DNA of 64,000 bases from Typha latifolia (Eukaryota > Streptophyta > Magnoliopsida > Poales > Typhaceae). The stretch lies in NCBI GenBank assembly GCA_019914945.1, contig CM034112.1:5774001-5838000 (forward strand), written 5' to 3'. The notes beneath the pieces were generated by a model, which ran no database searches, was not told where the DNA came from, and saw nothing but the letters and a program-made list of their open reading frames with translations. The number at the start of each line of letters is the position of its first letter. Within the stretch, counting starts at the first letter, position 1. Shown piece by piece: positions 1 through 12,159 of this stretch. Position numbers and translations under genes: made by a program.

Positions 1-759
1 ACTGGTTATGATTTTATTTTTTTCAGCGTCGCCTAATTTTTTTTCTCACTCTGAATAATTACTCAAATCTTTTGTACTATCTTCATAATCCATAAATAAC
101 CAATAAAGTAAATTATAAACTATAGTGCTATTTTTTCAGTTAAAACCCTATGTCACTTTGCCTCTTCTAAAAGTAGAAACCATTTTAGTAACAGGCGTGA
201 TATATAATTAGAATTAGTTATCCCGCAAAGTAAATTAAAAGTGGGTGATCCTACAAAATAGAAACCATTTTTTTGCGAGCAGCACAAAACTCTTGTTCAA
301 ATATCATAATTATCACTATAATTTAAACATATAATAATTGTTTAATTGAACTCTGTTAGCCATACTGATGGATGATTGTTAAAATTAACAAATACAACAT
401 ATAACTAAAATATTCCTCTTTCTTGAATTTTTTTAGTGTTGAATATGCATCTCTAATGGATAATTAGACTTTTCTTACTATGATATTTGACTACATTAGA
501 TAGATTTCAAGCTGTTTTAGTTATATATAACATGTAAATGATGTTAATGAGTTTAGTGATTTTTATAAATTCAGTAAAACTATGCTATTTTAAAAAATTT
601 GGTGAAATTATATTAAAGAACAAAATTTAAATGTAAAACAGTATATTCATATTTAAGTTCAATTTTATCTGTGTTTAGTAAGATTTAACTAATAAAATGG
701 CTTTCTTAAAAGAGCTCAATAATTTCAATAGCAATTTTATTATTTTAAATAATATAATC
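1..759. other. AT-rich intergenic sequence, nothing assigned
   Basis: Strongly AT-rich DNA with no open frame of convincing composition, no recognisable repeat terminus and no RNA gene that I can see. Confidence 0.5.
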
Positions 760-905
760 ATAATTAATTACTCCTTCCCTTCAAAAGGGACAAGATGCGA
801 GATGTACAAGTCGACGGTGATAGTTGAGATGGTTGCTGTCAAAAATGCTTCTATCTACTTAAAAGAAGAAAGAAGTCAAAATATTTGGATATAATCTCCT
901 TCTCC
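760..905 (+). pseudogene. LINE RNase H-like remnant
   Basis: A short open frame reads GTRCEMYKSTVIVEMVAV. It parallels GTRYGLYKSTLIMGTVAI near 63300-63350 (GTR, YKST and the hydrophobic run after it). The longer 63-kb copy looks like the plant LINE RNase H domain, so this is probably a piece of the same domain. Only about 40 residues align, and no catalytic residue can be placed. Other possibility: chance similarity of a short frame. Confidence 0.3.
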
Positions 906-1663
906 TTCACTCCTCTTGGCCAATTACTTTTAGAGGCAAAAAATCAAGTTTCTTAGATTATCGACTATGTTACTAACGTACCAACCAACTCTAGTAAAGT
1001 TGGTAGGTATCTTACTCATGACCAAGGAGGCAAGGAGGTCATGAGTTCAACTCCAACTCCAAACAATATTGTGAAGAAATTGTTTGGTGGTTGGTAGTTG
1101 GTGGCTTGACTCGATTCGGTTGATGGCTCGGCAGTGCGGTTAGCTTGGAAGAACAGCTTGACAACGCAACGGCTTGGAGCAGGTCTTGGTGGCGTTTGAT
1201 TCGAAGCAATTGTTCGGCGACGCATATGGCCTCTATTACTAACGTTATGATCACTCTTGCTAATAATTTCAAAATTTGTAAAGTTACATACTAAAATTTA
1301 TTAAATTTAATTTAAATCAATATTAAACTAATGAAAGATATATGTAAATAATAAAAAAAATAATTAAAGAGATAAATTTTAATTAAACTTTCATCAAGTT
1401 AATTATAAAAAGACAACAATACCCTTATTCATATATATATATATACATTAATATGATATATATGCCTTTTACTTGATAAATTATTTAGATAATGTATTTA
1501 AAAAATAATAATTGACTATTGAACCGATAATATCTTTGAAATTTTTAGCATTCCTATTAGACCGTTGAGATTACAGAGATGGGATTGTGATGAGTTTTAA
1601 CTCTTTTCTTTAATATATATAAATATAAATAAGAGGTAAAAAAATTAAAGAAAATCCAAACAT
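906..1663. other. unassigned intergenic DNA
   Basis: AT-rich except for a more GC-rich patch at about 1020-1240. The patch has open frames on the minus strand, but they are short, low in complexity and resemble no family I know. Confidence 0.4.
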
Positions 1664-1960
1664 ATGAAATCCATTTATATTTCAGAGAGGTGGTGGTCAG
1701 AGTGCCACCTTCAGCAGTGCTACATGTCAAACACTACCGGTTGCTTACTTCATCCAAAACCACTAGAATTTTCAACTCTTTCCACCAATCTAAGACAGCA
1801 GAAGTTGGATGGGAGACATAGATCAGCAAGCATTGTTGTACATGGCAGCATCCGTCAACATTGAAGCTCTCTAACTCTATTTAATGATGTGCAGATAGAC
1901 GTTTCTTTATCTTGTCATATATACACATCTACCTATACATATATATATTATATTTATATT

Positions 1961-2005
<45 letters not shown>

Positions 2006-2300
2006 AAGACAGTGCTGCAACCTGATATCTCTGTTGGTCATCAGCTCTGCGCAAGAAGAGATCATCTCCTAACCCCCTGCCACATACAAGCATATGCTAT
2101 ATAAACGTCATCCTCTGTCTGAGATGCAGGAATTGAGGCCGAACTACTCTTACCACACTGCTCATCGTCCTCGCGGCAAGGATTCAATGCCGGTTAATCC
2201 ATACCACTTTGGCAGGAAACTCACAGATTTAGAATTAGAGCCCACGCAATACAATAGAGATTGCTAGATATACATAATTACTGCGTTGGCAGTATTGCTC
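1664..2300. other. unassigned, less AT-rich patch with a GA microsatellite
   Basis: Mixed-composition DNA that could be single-copy. A frame from 1664 encodes 66 residues with no recognisable domain. A TA-rich run at about 1938-1965 leads into a GA dinucleotide tract at 1966-2002. Confidence 0.35.
1966..2002. repeat. (GA)n microsatellite
   Basis: Uninterrupted GA dinucleotide run read directly from the sequence. Confidence 0.95.
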
Positions 2301-2479
2301 GGAATAATTTATATAAAATTAGCTTACACGATTAAAAATTAGATATTTAGAAAAATTAAATAGGTATTGGGACAATTAGATTTTTAGAAGAAAGTCTTTC
2401 TTCTTTTCTCTCCTTTATTTTGTAGTATCTTTTTATCACTAATTTTTCTTTCTCTAATATTTTAATTTTATTTTGTTAG

Positions 2480-2830
2480 ATAGCTTAGCCTTTGCTCAAT
2501 TAAAACAAGGCAAGCTTGATCAATTGAATTAGAGTTTAAAATTAAACTCAAACGGAGCTTAAGCACACCAGCTCGATTAAGCTCGACTTGATAAGACTTA
2601 ATTTATATTTATTAATAATAAATAATAAATAAAATTTAAGTTAGTCATATATTGATTTGATTTTACAAAGCGTAGACTATTTAAAATTCAATCCAAGTTT
2701 GATTAAGCTTAAGCTGGATTTGAGCTTAACTCAAGCCAACGTTGAATTGGGCTTGATTTGAAATAGGGTTAAAGAGTCGAGCGTTCAAGCTTAATACTTT
2801 AGATTAGGCTCGATTAAACCCTACCATAAT
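2480..2830. repeat. degenerate dispersed repeat rich in AGCTTGA/CTCGATT
   Basis: This segment is full of AGCTTGA, CTCGATT and GAGCTTAA words. Similar word use recurs at 4180-4330 and at 23385-23640, so the three are probably members of one old dispersed family. The boundaries were judged by eye and no target duplication is visible. Confidence 0.4.
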
Positions 2831-3739
2831 AACATCCTTCGAACAATTATTAGGAAGTATGACAAATATAACTTTAAAATATGTATTCCTTGAAATATGT
2901 TATTGACAAATATAAGTTTAAAAAGTAAAGGAAAAAAAAGAAGAAAACACCAACGGAAAGGTGTTGGAATTAGAGCAGCGTAGTCTAAAAAATTATGATA
3001 TGTTCTCATGAATAGCCTCGAAAAAGGAAAGGAAAGGAAAAACTTTTGAGAGCATAAAATGGGACAAAAAGTACTAACGAATTGGTTATCCAGAGCTCCT
3101 TTATCCTTTGAAAGAATAGATCTTTGACCAAAGTCAACCGGCTTCTTTTATGCCCCTCCCTTTTTAGGTCATCAAATCCAATCGGATTCGGGTTGGTCAA
3201 ATCGGATAAGGGTTAATTTAAGTCAACACAAATTTGACTCGTTTAATAAACAGCTTCACTCCTAAATAAAAGTTTTTCTTTGAAAAGTTCATCGATAAAA
3301 GACGGTCCCTGCTCTAACAGTCTTATGTGCCGAAAGGAGGAATCCAGTGAACATCTCCTCTTTAGGTGGCATAGATTTGTCAAGTTTTAGGGACGCTAAT
3401 TTGATAGTTGATTAGTTGTCATCTAGATAAGTTCTGAGTTTCTCTGCAATATAGATTGACTCAGTCCCTGCTCTTTTTTTAGATTTACTGCATAGAAAAA
3501 TACCGGGGGTTACCTTAAACAACCTAATATAATTTTTGCTTATTTTTATGGTTATATAATTACTTGTTTACCAAAACTAAAATAAACATTTCAAAATATT
3601 AAATACTAATATAATTTGTCTATTAAATGTGTTATAGAAGTGATTCATGTAATATATTTAATAGAATTAAAGAGTTCAACGAGGGATAGACGGATTATAA
3701 TAAAATGGTTATGGATTAAACAATTAACACTGATAGATC

Positions 3740-4105
3740 ATTCGTTGACTGAAATGAATTGAGAGGGGCTGGTTTTATAGTCCGACAGGCTAATAGTAGT
3801 CTTATTCTCGCAAGTTTTAGATGTAGGTCTTATAAATCAGTTGTCATTACTTAAACGGTGACAATCTGGGAGGCACTCACCAAGACGACTTTTTCAATGT
3901 GTGGCTCGCAATTGATTTTATCATTCTCGTCAATATTTTAAAGTGCGGACAAAAACTTCCTTAGTTCATTGACTTTGTTATAGATGACATTAAAAATCTA
4001 ACTAGCAATTTTAATAATTACAAAATAACTCATTGGCAAGCCGATCAAGCTAATGATTGGCTTGCTAACAAGGATATAAGATTAGGTTTCAAGTGTACTT
4101 AAGAT
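3740..4105 (+). pseudogene. LINE RNase H domain remnant
   Basis: Conceptual reading gives GAGFIVRQANSSLILAS at about 3765-3815. It ends near 4035-4080 with HWQADQANDWLANKD, the typical end of the plant LINE RNase H domain (compare H-W-R-E-A-N-x-x-A-D-W-L-A). Several stop codons and frame breaks separate the two ends, so it is dead. A sister remnant lies at 63160-63510. Reverse transcriptase and endonuclease parts are not visible, so this is a 3' fragment. Confidence 0.6.
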
Positions 4106-4179
4106 GTGAGTTTTTTTTTCTATTCTTTGTGCAAATTTTGGTCTCCCATTTTAGCAAAGATTTTTATAATCACCAATAA

Positions 4180-4330
4180 TCTAATTTGAGCGGAGCTCAA
4201 GAGCCAAAGTCAGCTCAAGCTTGGCTCATTTAGTTAACGAGCTTAAAACCTGATTTCAAGCTCTAAAAGTCAGCTCTGGTCATAGGCCAGTGAGCTTTAC
4301 ACTCTTATTGCCCACCTCTAAAATTCTGAT
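4180..4330. repeat. dispersed AGCTC-rich repeat copy
   Basis: Repeated GAGCTCAAG, AGCTTGGCTC and ACGAGCTT words like those at 2480-2830 and 23385-23640. No clear termini. Confidence 0.35.
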
Positions 4331-5525
4331 TTAAATAGTGAGATGAGTTTTTTTTTTTATTGTATTCTTGTAAGTTACTCACTTGGTAATTAAGAAGGAT
4401 GCACAGTATTTTCTGAAAAAATACAAAACAAAAATATGAATAAGGTAAGTATAAAGTAATTAATAAGGCAATAGGTGAAATCAAGTTGCCTTCTGAAAAC
4501 TTTGGTAAACTTTCCTAGGGAAGTAATGAATTTATGGTTTAGTCTCATATAGCTTGGGATTAAACAGAGGTAGTCCTTTCTCTATGTGAAGGAGAGATGT
4601 TTTAGGGATGGTAATTGAGTCGGGTTAATATAATGCAAACATAAATACAACCCGCTGATTAAATGGGCTAAAATTTTTAAATGCAAACACGATATGTTTA
4701 TTAAATGGGTTATCGGGTGATACAAATTATTTAAGTTTATATAACTTATTTGGGTTATAAACAAGTTTATTCGTGTTATAAATAATAATTTTATATTATA
4801 AATAATTTTTTTTTGTATTATAAATAAGTTATTTGGATGATAAATGTGTTACTCGGATAATCATATTATCGTGTCATAAATAGTTTATCATATCATAAAT
4901 AGATTATATGAGTTTGACATAATAAATACGAAGGCGATCAATCTATTTAATAATTGAGTTAAGCGAGTTAAGTCATTTATAACCTGAACTCGATTATATT
5001 AAACTCAAATTCATTTAAAACCTTCGAGTTCATATCGAGGGAGTTCGAATGGGTCTTCAGATGTTCGAGTCGAGGCCAAACCAAGACTAAACATTGGAAA
5101 GTGTTCGAGCTTATTGGGGCAATTGAATAGATACTATAATTTTAGTTCTAATCTGTTCAACAATGGAACTAATTGGCCGAAAGGGTGTTATTTCATAATA
5201 GGATGCAGATGCTTATCTCTAAGGAATACATTTCTACGATTCTTTAAATCTTGGGGTAGAGATCACATTCTATTAAAATAACAATCTTTAATCTTTGTTC
5301 TTGATCATTAAATTGGTAATTGGTTCTAAAGTTTCTCGAAAGTGCAGTATTTAGAAAATTGATAGTGAAACATTATATCTTAGATATAGAATTTTTGAAA
5401 GTCTATCTGCACGATAAATATAAAAATTATTATCTTAAAAGAAGCTACAAGCAACCTACCCTTCCAACCTAAAAATTTTGATTCCTCTCTATTTTGTAGA
5501 TCTCTCTAACATAAGATATTGTTAT
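4331..5525. repeat. AT-rich DNA with internally repetitive GGGTTAT/ATAAAT segment
   Basis: From about 4610 to 5060 the words GGGTTAT, TTATAAA and CGGGT recur many times, as in old non-autonomous hAT-type repeats. I could not match the two ends or find a target duplication. The remainder is featureless AT-rich DNA. Confidence 0.3.
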
Positions 5526-6622
5526 GAACTAGATTTGGACCGATTCGGACGTAATAAAATTATAAAAATTTAGGTGGAGGTAGCCTCATGAGTTAGGGTT
5601 CTAATAACTCTAGTTTCACCTAAATCGGATTCGGGATAAAAAGTTTAAAATAAAAAAAATAAAAATGTGTTAGAGAGGGCAAAACGGTAAATATCCGACG
5701 TTGCCGCGGTCGTCGAAGGGTGGCAGACGACTAATGGTGGTGGTGGATGGCCATATTGTAAGGTGGCTATTAGAGGATCTACGACTATGATCTACCCATA
5801 GAAAGGTAAAGATGATCTAACGACTATGATAAAATGATAAATACGGTAATAAGAAAATAACTAAACTCAATTAATTCTCAATGTTTGGATGCTTGGATTC
5901 TTCGACCAATAACAAAGAAGCCATGCCCCTCTATATATAGAGGTGGGGTACAATGAATCCTACTCGGACTTAGTCCTAAAGGCTAACACGGCTCAAATTA
6001 GGATTTACCTTAAAGATTTACATGACTTAATTGGACTTGCCTTAAAGACTTAGAGCATCTCCAACGGTGGCTCTAATGTATTTTAATATTTAATATTTAC
6101 AATGGGAATAATTTTGAGTAATTATATTTTAGGACACATAATTTATTAGACTCATTTTTATAAATAATAAAAAATTTAAAATTTAAAATTTAAATTAACT
6201 CAAAAATAATTTAATATTAGAATCATTTTAAAGGTCTCGATGAGACCTTTTTAATGGTATTATTTTTGTTAAAAATCAATTAGTAAAATTAATTATATAT
6301 TCAGTTTAACTAACTAAATTATTTAATAAATGATACAAATGAAATTAAAATTATTGAATGTAATAACTATTGCTAGCTCCAAATTTGGAGCTAGCTTTAG
6401 AGCTCCATTGGAGCTCAACCGGGCTCCAAATTTAGATTTTGGAGCCCGATTGGAGTTGCTCTTACATGACTTAATTAGACTTGCTTTAAAGGCTGTTGTG
6501 ACTTATTTAGACTTGCCTTAGCTAGACTTGCCTTAAGGACTGTCATGACTTATTTTGACTTGCATTAATGGCTCATATGACTAAACTAGACTCGACTTAA
6601 ACTATGTGGTCGGATCGTAACA
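5526..6622 (-). mobile_element. LTR copy, minus-oriented (LTR family C), with nested MITE
   Basis: The stretch at 5690-5880 matches, in the same orientation, 54738-54860 and 62700-62880. In reverse complement it matches 43840-44060. Those copies sit next to initiator-Met PBS sequences, which marks all of them as LTR. The far end (about 6570-6622, ACTCGACTTAAACTATGTGGTCGGATC) corresponds to about 63045-63075. A TATA-like motif lies near 5932-5942. The LTR is interrupted at 6053-6461. Left and right limits are approximate and no target duplication was confirmed. Confidence 0.6.
6053..6461. mobile_element. Harbinger/Tourist-like MITE with TTA target duplication
   Basis: A 409-bp unit begins GAGCATCTCCAACGG and ends with the inverse of GAGCAACTCCAAT. 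It is flanked by TTA at 6050-6052 and 6462-6464. A 3-bp TTA duplication and GAGCATCTCCAAC-type termini are usual for PIF/Harbinger-derived MITEs. Removing it restores a continuous LTR match on both sides, so it inserted after the LTR. It has no coding capacity. Confidence 0.75.
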
Positions 6623-7075
6623 AATATCCATAAATATCCTATATAACATATGCAAGAATATAATATATAGCAAAGAAGGTGCAATACATGAAACATTGGT
6701 AGCTATTATTTAAACTAAATAATTACTTATAAATTTGCCACATATAACATCCTACACGTAGATAGCATTTACAAGCATTTTCTTTTTAATTTGCATTTTA
6801 TATTTAGATAATTTCGTGCATATTAATAACTTGTGAGAATTGTGAAATAATGAAAAAACGAAACTTAGGGGGGCATTTGCACCAAAATCACTTTTGCATT
6901 TTTTTAATATAATATTTACCACTCGTACTGTAGATTTGGGTGATATCACATTTCTTATTATTTTGAAAATCAAATAAGAATAATTTGATATTCAATCTGT
7001 ATTTATCCATATTAATAGTACTTTCACAATTTGCATCGGTATATGTATAAGAAGTGTATACAATTTGTATCATCG
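6623..7075. other. unassigned AT-rich DNA
   Basis: Short minus-strand frames only, with AT-biased composition and no recognised domain. Confidence 0.4.
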
Positions 7076-7460
7076 TATGAGTTATGATTTATACCTTATA
7101 TTTTTACTATTTACAAATCAAACTTTATAATTTAGTAAATATATGCAAAAAAATACAATGTTACATCTGTTAGTTAAACTTGACAGAATTATATACAAAA
7201 AGTTATTTAAAAAAATTAAATATATGCAAAAAATTATGAAAATATCATCGAACAAATCATAAGCATTTTAGTTATTTTAGAAATAATTTTTTTTACTTGA
7301 TGGAATATTTTCACGGTGTTATTTCAAACCTAACTTAGAATATTTTCTGTACATATTCACTAAATTATATAACTTAATTTATAAATTATAAAAATATAAG
7401 GTGTAAATCATAATATCATTAAAAAGCATGATGTTATATATAAATTTTCCAAAAAATTTA
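7076..7460. mobile_element. fold-back / MULE-like terminal-inverted-repeat element
   Basis: The two halves are imperfect inverted copies of each other. The left arm runs TATGATTTATACCTTATATT, TTTACAAATC, AATTTAGTAAATATATGCA. The right arm carries the inverses (CATATTCACTAAATTATA, AAATATAAGGTGTAAATCAT). The same arms occur at 7985-8310 and 40126-41915. Long near-complete inverted arms with GGAAAATTT-type ends suggest a Mutator-like non-autonomous element. The class is inferred from the ends; no clear 9-bp target duplication was found. Confidence 0.5.
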
Positions 7461-7984
7461 AAAAATTAAAAAAATTACAGATATCATAAATCTTTACGAT
7501 AAAATTGCAGTATACGAAAGCTGCGGCAATGCCATCTTCTTCAAAGTTAAATTTGACCCAAAAAAAAAACCTACGTATGCTTATTATTTTTTAAATGTCC
7601 ACTTCAACAACTCTAGCTCTGTATAATATTTTGTTTGTTTACATTTTTTTTGTTCTTCTTTTCCTGTTTGTTTATTTGTTTTGTTTGTGTTTTTTTCTGG
7701 GTCCATTGTGTTTCCCCGCAGCATGCAAGAAAGCAGCTGTGACGCAATCAACGTCGACGGGTCCACCAACGGTCAGGAAAATCCGGGAAATGTGGGGACG
7801 CCCCGGAACTGAAATCTGACGTCATACTCATCTCATAAACCCCCCTCCCAGGTTTTACAAGAAAAGGACAACCCGGACCCTATTTTAGTATTTTTTATAT
7901 ATTCTATTCTAGCACATGGTTTGAGTTCAGTAATTCTTTACCCGATTCTTTAACCAAACATATTTTTTCTTTTTTCTATATAAC
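7461..7984. other. intergenic DNA with GC-richer promoter-like patch
   Basis: At 7700-7860 the sequence becomes GC-rich, with TGACGTCA-like and GACG words and a CTCATAAACCCCCCTCCC stretch. No adjoining coding region is visible, so a promoter call would be speculative. Confidence 0.3.
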
Positions 7985-8330
7985 ACTCTACCTTATAATT
8001 TAATTATGGTTTACGTCCTATATTTTTACTATTTACAAATCGAGCTTTATAATTTAGCATGTGCAAAAAATACTCTATAATAGATTTAAACTAATAGTGT
8101 TAGAATATTTCGTTAAGTAGAGATATTTTATTTCTAAAATAACTAAAATACTCTTTGACTTAGTTAAGGATATTTTTCATAATTTTTTAATATAGTTAAT
8201 TTAACTTAGATATTTAATTAAGTTTAACTAAATGAATAACAATAAAATATTTTCTGCACACATTCGCTAAATTATAGGGCACGATTTATAAATAGTTAAA
8301 AACTTCAGCTTCAACCACACCAATTTTCGA
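7985..8330. mobile_element. second fold-back / MULE-like element copy
   Basis: The left arm at about 8005-8130 (TTTACGTCCTATATTTTTACT, TTTACAAATCGAG) and right arm at about 8225-8310 (CACATTCGCTAAATTATAGGG) are the two halves of the repeat described at 7076-7460, more diverged. Limits are approximate. Confidence 0.45.
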
Positions 8331-9593
8331 TATTCCTTTTTATTTCTCATTAAACGAATTTTTTATTTCTCATCAAACGAATGGCATCTTCTATAAACCA
8401 CAATTTCATTAAAAACAGTGTTATATATAATTTTTTTAATATTTAATCAACTTTGCTCTCTAAAAAAGTAAGACCCGAATACTGTGAAGCATCATCCTCC
8501 TCCTAAATGATGAAGAATAGTTTAAGAAATTTTTATACAATTACTAGGTAAATTTAGACCTGGACTAATATGAACTATAGTTTATTTTTATATAAACTCT
8601 CTTATTATTTATTTATTTATTTTATAACTTTCTCAGCTATAGTTTTTAGGTAATCTTTTTTTTCCTTTCTATAAGGGGAAAATAGTCTATAAAGAATCTA
8701 AAATTATTCACATGACAAATAATTTTTTTTAACTAAATAAAATCAAATGGATAACTAAGAAAGGGTTATTTTTAGAGATTTTACATAATTTAAAATATAT
8801 CACAACTGTTATTTATTATCAAATTTGTTTGCATAAAGAATAACCAAAATATCCTTCTTCTTAAAGTATAAATGTAAATGTAAAATATTTGTCCCTAATT
8901 TTTCTGTATGAAAAGAAGACTTAGTTATTTAAATAATTTATATAAGGATAAAATAGCATCTTCTTAATCAAAGTTCAGCTTAATTTACTTTTAAAAATTA
9001 TAATAACAATAATGATGTTTAAAAAGATTTTAATGGCAATTATAAAAAAATCTAATAATAATTACGATATATAAGAAATTTCTAGTGGTAAGATTAAGTC
9101 GACAAAACTCCATCCAATTGCCAATTATTTCTATTATTTCTTTTGGCGTTCATATTTTTGGAACCAACTAATTAATTCTATTCGTATACTTTGGCCTTTG
9201 TGTAGTCCGAGAAACGGAAAGGCGAAGCTGAAAAAAGTTTGGAGTTCGGAAGACGGAGAGAAAAAAAAAAAAATAAAACAAAATAAAATAAGAATTTTTA
9301 AAAAATATCCCGAAACTTTTTGACTGTCTTCCGTTCTTTTTGAGATGCGCTCATGGCGTCACATGCATGCCTCGTTTTTCGTGACGATGATGATGGTAAT
9401 CGACTGGACGGCGGTGATCTCGGCGCAGTGATCAAGGTTCACGCGTGCTTCGGGGGTACCACGAAACGAAACGAAGCGACGTGGCTTCGAATTGAATTTT
9501 GTATTTTTTATTAATGATTGTAATAATTACTAAAGTTGAGAAGATTAAATAGCGTCGGATAGTTGACTAAATTGCTGACATGATATTTGAAGA
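8331..9593. other. AT-rich intergenic DNA, nothing assigned
   Basis: No coding frame of note. A GC-richer patch at 9330-9480 contains ATGCATG words and CACGAAACGAAACGAAGCG, but no gene is attached to it. Confidence 0.4.
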
Positions 9594-9599
9594 TTTTCT

Positions 9600-10243
9600 C
9601 ATGGGGGAAAACAAGAAGCTTTCCACCAACGGTCTCTAAGTTAAATTTGTACCGTTGGGTTGTTCAAGGTTCTCAAAGCTTCCCATCCAAGGGTTAAATG
9701 ATACCCATTGAATATCGAAATTCATATTTTTAGTTATTCATATTCCGATATAGATATTGGATGGATAATAAAATTTGAAACAAACGGATACAAATAATTT
9801 TTAAATAGAGAATTAAATCTTAAATGTATGTTGATAAAATTTTAAATAAATTATAATATTTTATTTAGATATAATTAACACAAAAATATTTAGAGTTTCA
9901 CAAAAAATAAATTATTTGTATGTCAAATACATATAAAATTAGAGAAATTAATCTCTACAAATAATATATAGCACATCACTAGTAACAATATCAATATTCA
10001 TTATTTAAATAAGCAAACTAAAAACTATAAATTAATAAAAATATGCGGATAAACAGATATCCGATGTTCACATCCAAATCCGAAAATTATATCTCCGACT
10101 TGTATCCGAATATGTATTCAAATTTTTTTTTTAAATTCTATCCATATCTGAATCGGATAAGAATTTTTTTTATCTAAATTCAATCCAAATCGAGTCGGAT
10201 AGTGGGTCAGGTTGGAGTTAAATTTGACTCATTTTCACCCCTA
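9600..10243. mobile_element. probable non-autonomous hAT-like element
   Basis: The right end, ACTCATTTTCACCCCTA, is the inverse of TAGGGGTGAAAATGAGT. It nearly matches the termini of the hAT-like element at 25140-27354 (TAGGGTTAAAAATGAG). Internal text about 'gatatccg' and 'ggatatgg' words is also shared with that element. The left end (GGGGGAAAACAAG near 9600) is a poor match. The flanks TTTTCTCA and TATTCTCA could be an 8-bp duplication. Confidence 0.4.
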
Positions 10244-11053
10244 TTCTCATCCCTCTCCTCCATCTTTCAGTAATAGTTTAGACCAAATTCATAGAGTGGT
10301 GGCTCGGCTCTACTGCAATATACCACCCCGTTATTTGGGCTAAGTTGGTCCCAATCGTCCGAGCCTTCCTCCGGTGCTAGGGACTCATACTAACTATTAT
10401 ACCTCTTATTGATCGTTAATTTTGCTGCCTTTCTCTATCATATGCAACTCGACACAGACCCCTCTCCCACTCTAATAGCATGTTTCGGGTTTCGACAGCT
10501 CATCCTTCGCCCCTGATCTGTCGACCTCTACTGTCTTATGCCATTTATGCACAACATACAACCCTCTTACATCTCCCTGACGCTACGAATAGAGCCATCA
10601 GGGTGTTTTTGTATTGCTGTTTTGTTGACGTGGGTGTAGATTATTGTAGTGATGTTTTGTTATGTGTCATAATTGTTACTTTGTTACTTATTATCTATTG
10701 TTGTTGTTTTTGTTTGTTATGTTGTTTGTTTTCATTTACTAGTAGGTTGTAATGTTAGGTTATTTGCGGCTTAATAAAGTTATAGGATGATGTTCCACTA
10801 AGCCTTTGCATTCTTTATGCTTCTCTATTGTGCTGCATATGTTGGCCAAGAGGGAGGCTTGTTTCTAGGGCCGTCACCCCTCTTCCTTTGTTTTTGTTTT
10901 TTTAGTATGAGTGCTTGTATTGTCATGTTCTTAATACTAGTTTTCTGTCATTTGTATCTTAGCTAAATATGGGGATTGTTCTAGGGTTGTTACCGGTTCT
11001 CCCATTTTCTTTGGATATCAAATTGTAAGATTGAATAAATTATCAATCAACTG
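10244..11053. other. unassigned; possibly the 3' end of a LINE
   Basis: T- and TGTTT-rich plus-strand text at 10590-10750, followed by TTAATAAAGTTATAGG and a later AATAAATTATCAATCAAC before an AT run, resembles plant LINE 3' untranslated regions. No RT or RNase H motif was found upstream, so this stays tentative. A frame at 10480-10752 has no recognisable domain. Confidence 0.25.
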
Positions 11054-11074
11054 ATATATATATATATATATATA
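11054..11074. repeat. (TA)n microsatellite
   Basis: Simple TA dinucleotide run. Confidence 0.9.
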
Positions 11075-11149
11075 ATATTGAACTTAATATTGCTTGCACT
11101 ATTTTTCTTCAAAATCTTCAACCGCAAGAGCATATCTAGAGGTGAAAAT

Positions 11150-11656
11150 AAGATCAAGTTGGCAAAACAATTTATTAAGATATGAATTTATTGTAGAAAT
11201 TAGTCCGCGCAACTGTGGGAAAATATTCGTCAAATATTCTTCTATAGTCAGAAAATTATGAAACTAAGTGGATTAGATTTTTAACTTCATGATCTACAAC
11301 TTTTGTATTTATTCCCTTTGCAGATTCGAACTACAACTGAGACAAAAATACGGAATAACCTGGGTGATGGTGGTGGTGACGGGTGGAGTGGATGTTAAGG
11401 TTATGGATGGGTATGGATGGAGGTGGATGGTGGATGTGATTTAAGGGATATAGACGAAGGGAACGAAGTGGTCGAGATCCCAAAGAAGAGAGGTGGCTCG
11501 ATAGTCGAGGGAGATTAGAAGTTAAGAGAAACCTTGTCAACTATAGAGATGGAAGGATAGTGAAGAGGGAGAAGGAAGATTAGAGTAGATAGATGATAGA
11601 GATGCAAAAAATCAATATTCCAATAGCATTCTGAATTTGGTTGCCATCTTCACATT
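11150..11656 (-). mobile_element. gypsy family-A LTR fragment
   Basis: Closely matches 28193-28630 and 37040-37520, which are LTRs of the gypsy element at 28.2-37.9 kb. Shared marks are GTCCGCGCAACTGTGGG-type text, GATGGTGGTGGTGAC and CAAAAAATCAATATTCCAAT. It lacks the TTCGAACG-rich part and both true termini, so it is a truncated remnant. It lies about 500 bp past the stop codon of the minus-strand PYG7-like gene. Confidence 0.75.
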
Positions 11657-12159
11657 TGAGTACCCAATTAATCTCAAATTCCATGTATCCATTAATGTCT
11701 CAACCTTCTGAAGCTCCCAATGGGTCTACAGGTTACCAGAAAATGACCTCCATTTTTTTTTTCTATTTCAAGTGTCCATTGCAATTTATCATATTATTTA
11801 GAGATGATTCAGTCTTTTCAAACCCCACTCACTGGTCATATGAAAAATGCAAGTAGAATAGTCTCAATTTTTTTTTCCTCCCCAAAATTGTTTTAATGTC
11901 TTCAAATCCATAGAGGCCTAAGAACGAGCACAAGCGATTGAGACTTTACCTTACATAGTATTAGGCATAGAAGATTGAATACTAATTTTGGTTTTGATCA
12001 AAAAGATGGATGACCCTCTTCTATCAGGGTCCAGTTCTTTTACGATTCATTCCTATCACAAGTTGCATCTTACAACGGCAACCGTTTAATAGTATTCCTC
12101 AAGACCATTAGCAAATGAAGTAAAAAATTAGATTACATTGGTAGCAAAAAGATTCAGGA
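11657..12159. other. 3' flank of the PYG7-like gene
   Basis: Contains the transcript end of the gene read on the minus strand. I see no decisive polyadenylation signal and no second gene. Confidence 0.4.

Noticed and set aside
7595..7819. T-rich frame followed by CCCCGCAG as an intron-exon border
   Set aside because: The acceptor-like site has no matching donor, and the downstream frame shows no domain.
10480..10752. 90-codon frame rich in Cys, Leu and Val as a membrane protein gene
   Set aside because: The T-rich, TGTTT-repetitive DNA gives hydrophobic residues by composition; no start context, splice partner or family match.
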